A stretch of DNA of 23,747 bases from CAVHIG01 sp963636105 (GTDB lineage Bacteria; Bacillota; Clostridia; Peptostreptococcales; Anaerovoracaceae), in NCBI GenBank assembly GCA_963636105.1, contig CAVHIG010000028.1:1-23747 (forward strand), given 5' to 3'. A model generated the notes under the pieces. The model made no database searches. It was not told the DNA's origin and saw nothing but the letters and a program-made list of their open reading frames with translations. Both the position numbers and the translations under genes were made by a program. Shown here one piece after another: positions 15,538-22,844 of the stretch (position 1 is the stretch's first letter; each line of letters starts with the position of its first letter).

Positions 15538-16072
15538 ATTTTAGAAAATCCTCTCTTGAAATGTTGTATTTATTGAGTTTTTTGAGGAAACTGCCCGTGT
15601 TTCCGTAGCCGATGCCGAGGTATTTGCCAAGCGCCTCTCTTCTCGCGCCCGCCTCCGGCACGCCCGTAAGGCCGTAGCGTGTCATGTCCTCCATTGTAAA
15701 TTCAGTCCGCTTTTCGGCAAGTGTGCAATGCGCCTTTGTAAGCGCCTCCATGATGGCCTCAGGCTCCGCGTTTTCAATGCCTATATCGCCTGCCTTTGTG
15801 GCCTCACGCCTCGGGAGGTAGGCCTGCTTTGCCTCAGGGAAGCGTTCTGTGAGCTTTCTTCTTATTTCTTCACCTGCATGGTCTGGATCTGTAAATATTA
15901 TGATGCCCTTTTCGCTGTAGGCCTTGGCTATGAGGCGCCAAGAGCTCGCAGATATTCCAAAGCCGTGCGTCTCTATGGTCTCGCAGTCGAGGGCGCGCTT
16001 TACCGCGGCGGTATCATCCCTGCCCTCTACCACTATGACTTCTTTTATCGTATTCATCTTGTCTGATTGCAT
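15494..16072 (-). CDS. rnmV: Ribonuclease M5
   Basis: RNase M5 cuts 5S rRNA precursors to their mature ends, normally with ribosomal protein uL18. The 192-residue protein has an N-terminal TOPRIM domain with the catalytic glutamate in VVEGRDD (E16) and the metal aspartates in FTDPDHAGEEIRRKL (D62, D64), then the family's C-terminal region (MTRYGLTG, RREALGKYLGIGYGNTGSFLKKLNKYNI). The start at 16072 overlaps the upstream stop by 1 nt (TAATG) with AAGGA about 8 nt before it; M6 (16057) lacks a ribosome site. Its 3' end overlaps rsmA by 44 nt. Confidence 0.95.
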   Translation of the reverse strand: MQSDKMNTIKEVIVVEGRDDTAAVKRALDCETIETHGFGISASSWRLIAKAYSEKGIIIFTDPDHAGEEIRRKLTERFPEAKQAYLPRREATKAGDIGIENAEPEAIMEALTKAHCTLAEKRTEFTMEDMTRYGLTGVPEAGARREALGKYLGIGYGNTGSFLKKLNKYNISREDFLKYEAILTRGDTGHQG

Positions 16073-16647
16073 TATTCTTTTCCTTTTTCAGTGTCTCCTG
16101 TCTTTGCCTCCGCGTCGTCCGCGTTTTCGTCGTCCGCGTTTTGGTCTTTCGCGTTTTGGTCGTCTGCATTCTCACCGCCTGTAGCGGCTGTCGCGTCTTT
16201 ATCCGTACTGTCCGTGTCTGGAAGGACGTATAAAATCTCGCCCGGCTTTATCATGCGCAAAAGGGCTCTGGCCTCCTGCTCCACATATTCCAGATTGTCT
16301 ACATTTTCAAGCTCCTTTGTGAGCCTGTCCTTTTGCTCTTCGAGCGAGGCCTGCTCGTTTTTCACTTCTCTGTATTGCAGACGGACAGAGACCACATTCC
16401 ATACCGAGGCCGCAAATATTGCGCACAAAAAGACCGCAATGCCCAGATAGAGCAGTGCTTTTTTTCTCTTTTTCGCCTTCATCCTCTTTGAGACCTCTTT
16501 TTTTATCTTCACAGGTCTGGCCGCAGCTTCTTTTTCTGCGATCAGAGCACTGCGCTTTTCCCGTCTGAGTCTGCGCGCCTCTTCAATATCTACCTTTTCG
16601 TTATTTTCCTTGAATTCGCGGCTTCTGCGCTTCTTTCGTTTGACCAT
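16072..16647 (-). CDS. DivIC/FtsB-like septum formation protein
   Basis: A small bitopic division protein of the FtsB/DivIC family, whose members link cytoplasmic division factors to septal wall synthases. In 191 residues there is a basic, Lys/Arg-rich cytoplasmic N terminus (1-63), one membrane helix (ALLYLGIAVFLCAIFAASVW, about 64-83), and an extracytoplasmic coiled coil (LQYREVKNEQASLEEQKDRLTKEL with NVDNLEYVEQEARALLRMIKPGE, typical of the family). An unusual acidic tail from about residue 145 is built on a 5-residue repeat. The ribosome site is weak (AAGGCAGGG). It is the first gene of a four-gene coupled operon. The exact orthology (DivIC, FtsL or another) is not certain. Confidence 0.85.
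   Translation of the reverse strand: MVKRKKRRSREFKENNEKVDIEEARRLRREKRSALIAEKEAAARPVKIKKEVSKRMKAKKRKKALLYLGIAVFLCAIFAASVWNVVSVRLQYREVKNEQASLEEQKDRLTKELENVDNLEYVEQEARALLRMIKPGEILYVLPDTDSTDKDATAATGGENADDQNAKDQNADDENADDAEAKTGDTEKGKE
16113..16172 (-). repeat. 15-nt tandem repeat in the DivIC-like gene
   Basis: Four consecutive 15-mers: CGTCGTCCGCGTTTT twice identically (16113-16142), then GGTCTTTCGCGTTTT and GGTCGTCTGCATTCT. They encode the acidic pentapeptide series NADDE/NADDQ/NAKDQ. Copy number can change in frame. Confidence 0.85.
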
Positions 16648-16677
16648 TTTCAGTGTCCCTGCCTTTTCTCCTCCACT

Positions 16678-16706
16678 ATTTTACCCCAAACTCGTGTCGG
16701 TATCAA
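16678..16706 (-). promoter_or_regulatory. Promoter of the divIC-like/rnmV/rsmA/ltaS-like operon
   Basis: On the minus strand TTGATA (16701-16706), a 17-nt spacer and TAAAAT (16678-16683) each match consensus at 5 of 6 positions. The transcript would start near 16671, about 24 nt before the first ATG. Confidence 0.8.
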
Positions 16707-16744
16707 GGATTTTAGGTGTAATAAAACGCATAGAAGCAGGCGCA

Positions 16745-16787
16745 AAAGGAGCGGCCCGATGCTCGCAGCTTTTCAGGTCGCTCCTTT
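16745..16787 (-). terminator. Terminator of the M20 peptidase gene
   Basis: AAAGGAGCG and CGCTCCTTT pair perfectly, with two more pairs beyond one mismatch. The hairpin begins 2 nt after the peptidase stop codon. The minus-strand tail is short (CCTTTTGCG), so termination may be partial. Confidence 0.6.
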
Positions 16788-16788
16788 G

Positions 16789-18429
16789 TTACTGTAAAAT
16801 CTTCTCAATAAGCGTCGTGTACAGATCCGGCAGGATATCGAAATTATAATCCTTGCACAACCTCTCTGTGTACTTGTGCATATCCTTGCCATAGCTTCCC
16901 AGCACGATCGCCGGCACCTTGAATTCTTTCAAAGCCTCTGCCGGAAATTGGTAGAGGAGCTTCTCTCCCACCAAATTTTCAAAAAGCTTATCAAAATTCA
17001 TACCATCCGCAAGCCAGGTGTAGCAAAGATCGGAAATTCCGTAATATTCGCTCGTCTTGAGCGTCTCGCCATACTTCTCACGCGCATAATCGATAATCTC
17101 ATCGACATATTGCAAAAGCTCCGAAGTCGCCGCGTCCTCAAGATCAACATTTACGTCCGGATAATACGGAGGCATTATAGACACGATAATCATCGGGCGC
17201 TTGTCACCGGAAAGCTCGTAGAGCCTTCTTACAAGCTTTATGCAGGTATCCTGAATCTCTGGATTTACCTTCATCAGCTCCTCGGTATATTCTCTCAAAT
17301 AGCCTTCGAGATCACCGTCAAATTTCGCCTCGGCAGCCTCATAGATCTCGCGAAAGGTCTTTACACAGGCCTTCGCCTCGTAGCGCTCGAGATTCTCAAG
17401 CTCAACTCCCGAAAACTCCGCAAACGCCGCCGCCTTCGCTTCCATAAGCCTTATCGCGCGGTCAAACGCCGTTTCCGCAACGGAGATGAGCTCCCTCATC
17501 GTATCCTCAGGACTCAGCTTTATCGTCGCTATGTTGTAATAAGTCGCCGCGTAGAGCGAGGTGGATAATGAGTAATTCGTCTTGAGATCCTGCAATTTGA
17601 GCCCCGCAGGTGGAGAAGTGGTAACGCCGTGGTTTTTCTGGCAAAATTTGGGGTTCAGCACCATTTCCTCGTACACCTTTGCCGCGAGGATGTTTGCGTC
17701 CAGCCCCTTGAGCGGTTCCTCTCCGTGAGTCGCCGCGCCCACGCAGAAGAACATAGGCATCACCTTGCCCGCGCCGCCATACTGGATATATTTTACACCT
17801 TCCTCCTGTCCTTCCACCAAAAAGCCCTCTGCCAGAAGAAAAGCCTTATACACAAGCCCCTGCTTCTTTGCGAAATCGTTGAAAAACGGTACCGCAGCCA
17901 GCATGCCCTCGGAATTTGTCTCCTCGCCGCACACTGCCACATAGAGGAGATTGCCACGGATGCCGCCCTCCTCGGAGTAGTGTCTCAAAAGCTCCAGACA
18001 AAGCGCATGTCCGTACTTCATGTCCGCCGTACCTCTGCCAAAGAGCCAGCGTCCGCTCTCGTAGTCCTTCTTGCACTCGTCATTTATATACAGTTCATTG
18101 ATGCGCTCCGTGATCGCCTCCACATCATAGGCGATGCCCTGCAAGCTGCCGTATTCCTCAGTATCCACAACATCATAGTGTCCGCTCAAGATTACGGTCT
18201 CAGCCTTGCCCGGCGCGCATTCCAAATACGCCGCCACAAGACAGCGTCCAAACGGATCTCCCTCTATGGGCACAAGCTGTACATTTTCGCTATGCTCCGC
18301 AAAATATGGGATTTCCCGAAGCAGCTCCCAAAGCTTATAGGCCGCATTCACCTCTTCGCCGGTGCCGGACGTGCTCGGAACAGCGACGAGTCTCTTCATA
18401 TTTTCATATATTCTTTTTCCGTCAATCAT
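16789..18429 (-). CDS. M20 family metallopeptidase, RocB-like
   Basis: A cytoplasmic zinc-dependent hydrolase of the M20/M25/M40 group. At 546 residues with no close-packed dimer-only layout it resembles RocB, the arginine-utilisation protein of Bacillus whose reaction is not firmly established. Metal ligands are visible: SGHYDVVD (H84, D86), GRGTADMKYGHAL (bridging D136), CGEETNSEG (E169 as general base, E170), and the dimerisation/ligand histidine in VGAATHGEEPLKG. The later part (SIMPPYYPDVNVD, YFYGISDLCYTW-type segment near YYGISDLCYTWLADGMNF) fits the RocB subgroup. GAGGAG lies 14 nt before the ATG, further than usual, with no better start nearby. It appears monocistronic and diverges from the amidohydrolase. 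Confidence 0.85.
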   Translation of the reverse strand: MIDGKRIYENMKRLVAVPSTSGTGEEVNAAYKLWELLREIPYFAEHSENVQLVPIEGDPFGRCLVAAYLECAPGKAETVILSGHYDVVDTEEYGSLQGIAYDVEAITERINELYINDECKKDYESGRWLFGRGTADMKYGHALCLELLRHYSEEGGIRGNLLYVAVCGEETNSEGMLAAVPFFNDFAKKQGLVYKAFLLAEGFLVEGQEEGVKYIQYGGAGKVMPMFFCVGAATHGEEPLKGLDANILAAKVYEEMVLNPKFCQKNHGVTTSPPAGLKLQDLKTNYSLSTSLYAATYYNIATIKLSPEDTMRELISVAETAFDRAIRLMEAKAAAFAEFSGVELENLERYEAKACVKTFREIYEAAEAKFDGDLEGYLREYTEELMKVNPEIQDTCIKLVRRLYELSGDKRPMIIVSIMPPYYPDVNVDLEDAATSELLQYVDEIIDYAREKYGETLKTSEYYGISDLCYTWLADGMNFDKLFENLVGEKLLYQFPAEALKEFKVPAIVLGSYGKDMHKYTERLCKDYNFDILPDLYTTLIEKILQ

Positions 18430-18819
18430 TTTCTATTTCTACGCTCCTCGTCCGATTATTTAGTCATTTAGTGCAAATGTTTGGCGCAAAACGTGCAAAT
18501 TCACGTAATTTTTCACTAAAATCAAGAAAAAAAATAAAAAATTTTTCGGTTTCGGCACTACTACAAAGCAAGTTTTGTGCCATTTTGCGGAATTTTATGG
18601 CGGAAACGGCGTCGCTTCAGGGCTTCGCGGGGTTTTGCGGCGGAAACGGCGTCATTTCAAGGCTTTGCGGCATTTTGCGGCGGATTGCATCGTTTCCATG
18701 CGCCTTTGGCGGCCCCTTCTTTTTAGAATTGGTAAAATTTTTATTGCATAATTTTTTTACCGTAAAATTTTATCGGTTTTTCCCATGTCATTTTTATCCT
18801 TTTCTTGCATTTTTTCGTA
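18430..18819. other. Gene-free stretch with repeats upstream of the amidohydrolase
   Basis: No credible gene on either strand. GTGCAAAT-type words repeat at 18473-18505, followed by an A-rich tract (18520-18545), the 40-nt tandem repeat (18593-18690), and a T-rich tract (18718-18820). A promoter for the divergent peptidase gene presumably lies at 18430-18520 but I could not assign it. Confidence 0.6.
18593..18690. repeat. 40-nt tandem repeat containing the GCGGAAACGGCGTC word
   Basis: Two full copies (18593-18632, 18633-18672) and the first ~12 nt of a third (from 18673). Both full copies carry TTTT, GCGGAAACGGCGTC, TTCA(A/G)GGCTT(C/T)GCGG at matching positions. The 14-nt word GCGGAAACGGCGTC recurs in dapF at 21535. 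The repeat is non-coding. Confidence 0.8.
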
Positions 18820-18848
18820 TTGACAAATCCCCTCAAAAATCATAATCT
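18820..18848 (+). promoter_or_regulatory. Near-consensus sigma-A promoter
   Basis: TTGACA (18820-18825, perfect), a 17-nt spacer and TAATCT (18843-18848). The transcript would start near 18855, about 150 nt before the amidohydrolase ATG. It could drive that gene or a short RNA ending at the hairpin downstream. Confidence 0.8.
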
Positions 18849-18854
18849 TATCTT

Positions 18855-18940
18855 GCTAATAAATTCGGCAGCAAAACAGCCCGCGGCGCAGTATCCGATC
18901 GACCATTCACTAAACTGCCTGCGGGTTTGTGGTGTTTTTT
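18855..18940 (+). ncRNA. Structured leader or small RNA with terminator-like hairpin
   Basis: About 25 nt after the predicted start, CCCGC (18880-18884) pairs with GCGGG (18921-18925), supported by GGC/GCC and AGT/ACT inside with small bulges. A T-rich tail ending in six Ts (18935-18940) follows. GGCAG at 18867-18871 could instead pair with CTGCC at 18915-18919, disrupting the hairpin, as in an attenuator. No known riboswitch class is recognised. It may be a transcription attenuator of the amidohydrolase gene or an independent ~85-nt RNA. Confidence 0.45.
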
Positions 18941-19003
18941 GTATGATTACTTGACCAGCTGCAGATAGCGGAATAGTGGAATAAAGAATGGAGTTTACAT
19001 ACC

Positions 19004-20623
19004 ATGAAAAAGATATTGCACAATGCGAAGGTTTATGTGGAAAAGGGATGCTACGCGCAGGCTGTACTTATAGATGGCGGCCTCATAAGTCTTGTAGGCA
19101 CAAACGAAGAGATTCTGGCACATTCTGCCGAAGCCGCGCTTGTATACGACTGCAAGGGTAAAACTCTCATTCCCGGCCTGAATGACGCGCATATGCATCT
19201 TGAGCAATACGCAGAGGTTTTGAACCAGGCAAATATAGAGGGCGTCACTTCCATAGACGAAATGATACAAAGATGCATAGACTTCAAAAATACGCATCCT
19301 GACAAGGTAAAAAACGGCCTCCATGCCATAGGCTGGAATCAGGACTTCTTCACAGACGAAAAGCGCATACCTACACGCTTTGACCTCGATAAGATAAGCA
19401 CTGAAATTCCTATCGTGCTCGAAAGAGTATGCGGCCATATATGCTCCGGAAACACAAAGCTCCTCGAAGCCCTCGGCCTCGACGAAAACTCCCCGCAGTT
19501 TCCAAATGGCGAATTCGAAAAGGACGAAAACGGCTTTCCAAACGGCATCTTCAAAGGCGCCGCTGTCAGCTACGCAAAGGACGTCATTCCGGACTTCACA
19601 CTCGCGGAGAAAAGAGAAATCCTCATCGACGCCATGCGCCACGCCGTTTCCATGGGCATCACAAGCATACAAAGCAATGACATAGGCGCGGATTTTCCTA
19701 ATCCTGTCGACGGCTATGCCCTTATAAATGACATATACGAAAAGGGGGATGCGCTGCTGCGTTATCGCCATCAAAGCCGCTTCAAGGATTTGGCTGAATT
19801 CAAAAAATACCTTGAGGGTGAGCTCTGTTTCAAGAGATACGCAAAGGGCTCCTGGATACAGTACGGTCCGCTCAAGCTTTTCAAGGATGGAAGCCTGGGC
19901 GCAAGGACGGCTCTCATGAAGGACGGCTATGTGGGCGACCCAGAAAATCACGGTCTTGAGTGGCTCTCCGCGGCGGAAATGGACGAGTTTTGCGCGCTCG
20001 CGAAGGACGCCGGCATGCAGGTGGTGACTCATTGCATCGGTTCAAAGGCAGTAGAGGACACGATAAAGAGCTACGAAAAAGCCTTTATAAATGGCAAAAA
20101 TGAGCTGCGCCACGCTCTTGTGCACTGCCAGGTTACGGATAAGGAGACTTTGGATCGCATTATCGCTGACGACATACTTGTACTTGCGCAGCCTGTATTT
20201 ATCGACTACGACATGCATATAGTTGAAGAGCTTTGCGGCGCGGAGCTTGCGTCCACATCTTACGCCTTTGGCACGCTTTTAAGACGCGGCGCGCATCTTG
20301 CATATAGCACGGACTGCCCGGTGGAGAGCTGCAATCCGTTCCCGAACATCTACCACGCCGTTACCCGCAAGGATAAGAGCGGCAATCCGCCTGAGGGCTT
20401 CCATCCGGACGAGTGTGTAGATGTGGAAACTGCGGTGGATGCCTACACGGCCGGCAGCGCCTACGCGGAGTTTGCCGAGGACTTCAAGGGCAGGATAAAG
20501 CCCGGCTACTATGCCGACATGACCCTTCTCGACAAGGACATCTTCACAATAGATACTATGGAGATAAAGGACATAAAGCCTGTCCTGACCATGGTCGGTG
20601 GAGAGATTGTATTTGAAAGATAG
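19004..20623 (+). CDS. Amidohydrolase family 3 protein (YtcJ-like)
   Basis: A metal-dependent hydrolase of the YtcJ-like amidohydrolase group; substrates of most members are unknown, some act on N-substituted amino acids or amides. The 539 residues show a beta-sandwich N terminus ending LIPGLNDAHMHLE (metal HxH), GWNQDFF and VLERVCGHICSGNTKLLEALGL (typical of this group), FKDGSLGARTALM, a histidine in MQVVTHCIGSKA, the second in RHALVHCQV, and the metal aspartate in LAYSTDCPVE. It closes with the sandwich strand GRIKPGYYADMTLLDKDIF. GGAG lies 10 nt before the ATG. It is monocistronic with a strong terminator and has a long leader. It diverges from the RocB-like peptidase, so the two could share a peptide or amide catabolic role, but that is inference. 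Confidence 0.9.
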   Translation: MKKILHNAKVYVEKGCYAQAVLIDGGLISLVGTNEEILAHSAEAALVYDCKGKTLIPGLNDAHMHLEQYAEVLNQANIEGVTSIDEMIQRCIDFKNTHPDKVKNGLHAIGWNQDFFTDEKRIPTRFDLDKISTEIPIVLERVCGHICSGNTKLLEALGLDENSPQFPNGEFEKDENGFPNGIFKGAAVSYAKDVIPDFTLAEKREILIDAMRHAVSMGITSIQSNDIGADFPNPVDGYALINDIYEKGDALLRYRHQSRFKDLAEFKKYLEGELCFKRYAKGSWIQYGPLKLFKDGSLGARTALMKDGYVGDPENHGLEWLSAAEMDEFCALAKDAGMQVVTHCIGSKAVEDTIKSYEKAFINGKNELRHALVHCQVTDKETLDRIIADDILVLAQPVFIDYDMHIVEELCGAELASTSYAFGTLLRRGAHLAYSTDCPVESCNPFPNIYHAVTRKDKSGNPPEGFHPDECVDVETAVDAYTAGSAYAEFAEDFKGRIKPGYYADMTLLDKDIFTIDTMEIKDIKPVLTMVGGEIVFER

Positions 20624-20640
20624 GCGGCAGATACATTACT

Positions 20641-20677
20641 GCTTAGCCGTGTCACAGACACGGCTAAGCTTATTTTC
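20641..20677 (+). terminator. Terminator of the amidohydrolase gene
   Basis: A perfect 13-bp stem (GCTTAGCCGTGTC with GACACGGCTAAGC) with an ACA loop is followed by TTATTTT. It sits 17 nt after the stop codon. Confidence 0.88.
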
Positions 20678-20765
20678 GAGCCAAGCAGAACAAATCATCG
20701 ATCGTCAAAAGCCTTGTGCCGTCTGCTGCGGCCAGCTCCTGCTCAGGATCTGTCGTGACTTCGCC

Positions 20766-21608
20766 TTAAAACGCCAGCGCCTCGTCAGTGATTTCGCCCT
20801 TGCAGACTACATTTGTCGGGCCGGTAAGATAGAGGTCTGTCACGCTGCCGTCCGCGGCCCGTTCCACATCAATATAGAGCGTGCCGCCGGTCATATCTAC
20901 CTTGACATGCCTGCCCGAGACCTTGCCCTGCAATGTAAGCACTGCCACCACAGAGCCGGTGCCGGTCCCGCAAGCGTATGTAAAATCCTCCACGCCACGT
21001 TCATAGGTGCGCTCATAGAGGTGGTCCGGGCCGATAAGCTCATAAAAATTCACATTCGCGCCCTTTGCGAAGTCCTTGTAATAGCGTAGCTTGCGCCCCA
21101 GCTGAAACAGCGCCCGCGTATCGTAATTTTTCAAATCACGCATGGGAACCGCCACGTGAGGTATGCCGGGATTCCCCAGCTCCAAATAAGCGTAATCATA
21201 GAGCCTGCCATCCACCTCGGCCTTACCGGCAAGCTGTATATTGCAAGGATCGTTGAGCCTGACGCGGTAGAGCTGCCTGTCCACTCGCCAGCCGGTGACA
21301 AGACCCGCGGTGGTCTCGACCCTCTGCACCTCGCCAGCCAGGCCGTTCTCGTAACCGTAGCGACACACGCAGCGAGCGCCGTTTCCGCACATCTCCCCCA
21401 TAGAACCGTCGGAATTGAAAAAAAGCATTTTATAATCGCCGCTGCATGTAGCCTTCTTCACAACCATAAAGCCATCGGCTCCGATAGACAGGTGCCTTTC
21501 GCAGACTGTGCGTACGATCTGCGGCCACTTTTCAGCGGAAACGGCGTCGTTTCTGTCGTCCACGACGATGAAGTCGTTGCCGGCGCCGTTCATTTTCCAA
21601 AATTTCAT
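20766..21608 (-). CDS. dapF: Diaminopimelate epimerase-family protein
   Basis: DapF interconverts LL- and meso-diaminopimelate for lysine and peptidoglycan synthesis. In 280 residues both catalytic cysteines are present, in EMCGNGARC (C74) and YACGTGTGSV (C213). Substrate-binding marks include MNGAGNDF, FFNSDGS, GANVNF and the ER pair in TYERGV (203-204). Two departures from the classic enzyme stand out: GNPH is replaced by GNPGIPH (145-151), and the second cysteine motif is CGTGTGS rather than CGTGAC-type. The start at 21608 is chosen because AAGGAG lies 9 nt upstream and the conserved strand begins at once. It follows the PLP-enzyme gene by 43 nt and is likely co-transcribed with it. A related racemase activity on another amino acid is possible. 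Confidence 0.82.
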   Translation of the reverse strand: MKFWKMNGAGNDFIVVDDRNDAVSAEKWPQIVRTVCERHLSIGADGFMVVKKATCSGDYKMLFFNSDGSMGEMCGNGARCVCRYGYENGLAGEVQRVETTAGLVTGWRVDRQLYRVRLNDPCNIQLAGKAEVDGRLYDYAYLELGNPGIPHVAVPMRDLKNYDTRALFQLGRKLRYYKDFAKGANVNFYELIGPDHLYERTYERGVEDFTYACGTGTGSVVAVLTLQGKVSGRHVKVDMTGGTLYIDVERAADGSVTDLYLTGPTNVVCKGEITDEALAF

Positions 21609-21651
21609 GATGAGTTTCTCCTTAAATTCCGGATATTTGCCTTTTATATGG

Positions 21652-22608
21652 CTATTCAAGATCTACATCGATAGCAAATAGGCCGCCTGCGCCGCCCGAG
21701 TACAGGTACAATACATTGTCATCCGGCTTGAATTTGCCCTCCCTGGCCAGCTTGACAAGACCCGCAAAAGCCTTGCCGGTGTACACAGGATCGAGGAACA
21801 GACCCTCATTTGCGGCCATCATGCGGATAGCGGCATTGCCTTCTTTTGACGCAATGGCGTAACCCGGACCGCACATGTTTATCAGATGCACATCCGCAGC
21901 TGTAGGCACAAAGTCCAGCTCAAGCAGCTTGGCGGCCTCCTGCATGATGCGGGTAGTGATTACTTCAAACGGACTGTCGTCCACCATCAGTCCGACCACC
22001 TGAGTATCTGGCATAAAAAGCTTTGCGCCCAAGGCTACGCCGGCGTGAGTACCGCCACTGCCCTCGGCACAGCAGATATAGTCAAAATGCATGCCGCTGT
22101 CAGCAATCTCCTGTATGCAGCCTACATAGCCCAGCGAACCGATGGCGTTTGAACCGCCGCAAGGAATTTTGTAGTATTTCTTGCCGCTGGCCTTTCCGAT
22201 GCGGTCCATCTCCGCATAAATGTCATCATAGCTGTCGGTATCCATGAAACGTACGTCTGTATCCATGAGATACTCAAGCAGCTGATTGCCCTTTCGCTCG
22301 GTGACACCGCGCTCTTTCAAAATGAGGATAGGCGTCATTCCAAGCTTTTTTGCGCAGGCTGCGGTCAGCATTGCGTGGTTGGACTGCGCGCCGCCTGTGG
22401 TGAAGACGATCTCCGCGCCCTGCTGCTTGGCATCCGCCAGCAGAAATTCCAGCTTACGGACCTTATTGCCACCCAAGCCGATTCCGGTCAGATCATCGCG
22501 CTTGATGTAGACATTGGTATTCAGCAGGCGGCTAATATTTTCCAGTTTCTGGATTGGGGTAGGGAGCACTGCCAGTGGTATGCGTGGAAATTCCTGTAAA
22601 TTTTTCAT
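21652..22608 (-). CDS. D-cysteine desulfhydrase / ACC deaminase-family PLP enzyme
   Basis: A cytoplasmic fold-type II PLP enzyme of the family that holds D-cysteine desulfhydrase and ACC deaminase; members release ammonia from D-cysteine or related small amino acids. In 318 residues the PLP lysine lies in LGGNKVRKLEFLL (K49), the following serine-asparagine motif in GGAQSNHAMLTAACAKKLG (76-77), and the phosphate-binding glycine loop in AEGSGGTHAGVALG. The start at 22608 has AAGGAG six nt upstream; longer forms lack a ribosome site. It is the first gene of a likely two-gene unit with the DapF-like epimerase. Sequence alone does not separate D-cysteine desulfhydrase from D-serine or ACC-type activity. 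Confidence 0.88.
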   Translation of the reverse strand: MKNLQEFPRIPLAVLPTPIQKLENISRLLNTNVYIKRDDLTGIGLGGNKVRKLEFLLADAKQQGAEIVFTTGGAQSNHAMLTAACAKKLGMTPILILKERGVTERKGNQLLEYLMDTDVRFMDTDSYDDIYAEMDRIGKASGKKYYKIPCGGSNAIGSLGYVGCIQEIADSGMHFDYICCAEGSGGTHAGVALGAKLFMPDTQVVGLMVDDSPFEVITTRIMQEAAKLLELDFVPTAADVHLINMCGPGYAIASKEGNAAIRMMAANEGLFLDPVYTGKAFAGLVKLAREGKFKPDDNVLYLYSGGAGGLFAIDVDLE

Positions 22609-22667
22609 TTTCTTCTCCTTCCGTAAAAAACAGTGTGAAATTTGGCAAGGGTAATCAATTTGCTTAC

Positions 22668-22696
22668 ATTGTATCACCAAGACGGCATTTTAGCAA
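22668..22696 (-). promoter_or_regulatory. Promoter of the PLP-enzyme/dapF unit
   Basis: On the minus strand TTGCTA (22691-22696), a 17-nt spacer and TACAAT (22668-22673). The transcript would start near 22661, about 50 nt before the ATG. Confidence 0.65.
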
Positions 22697-22759
22697 TGTG
22701 CCCCTAAAAACTAAATAAACATTACCATATAGTAGGATTTGATTGGTGTCGAGAAGAGC

Positions 22760-22805
22760 AAACGGGCAAGTCTGCCGAAACCCCCGGCGGACTTGCCCGT
22801 TTTCA
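22760..22805 (-). terminator. Terminator downstream of the truncated SLH gene
   Basis: An 18-bp stem (AAACGGGCAAGTCTGCCG with its complement, one G-T wobble) lies about 40 nt after the SLH stop codon. T-rich tails follow on both strands, TTTTCATAATTT on + and TTTGCTCTTCTC on -. Confidence 0.8.
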
Positions 22806-22844
22806 TAATTTGTTATTGCGCTTTTCTTTTTGTTGTTGTGGTTT

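Noticed and set aside
18306..18845. 179-codon plus-strand open frame over the 40-nt repeat
   Set aside because: It starts antisense to the peptidase gene, lacks a ribosome site and shows low-complexity Phe-rich sequence from T-tracts.
18855..18940. T-box or known amino-acid riboswitch
   Set aside because: Too short and no conserved T-box sequence or recognisable aptamer core.
18995..20032. 345-codon minus-strand open frame opposite the amidohydrolase
   Set aside because: The plus-strand gene has clear metal-binding motifs, a ribosome site, promoter and terminator; the minus frame is a shadow.
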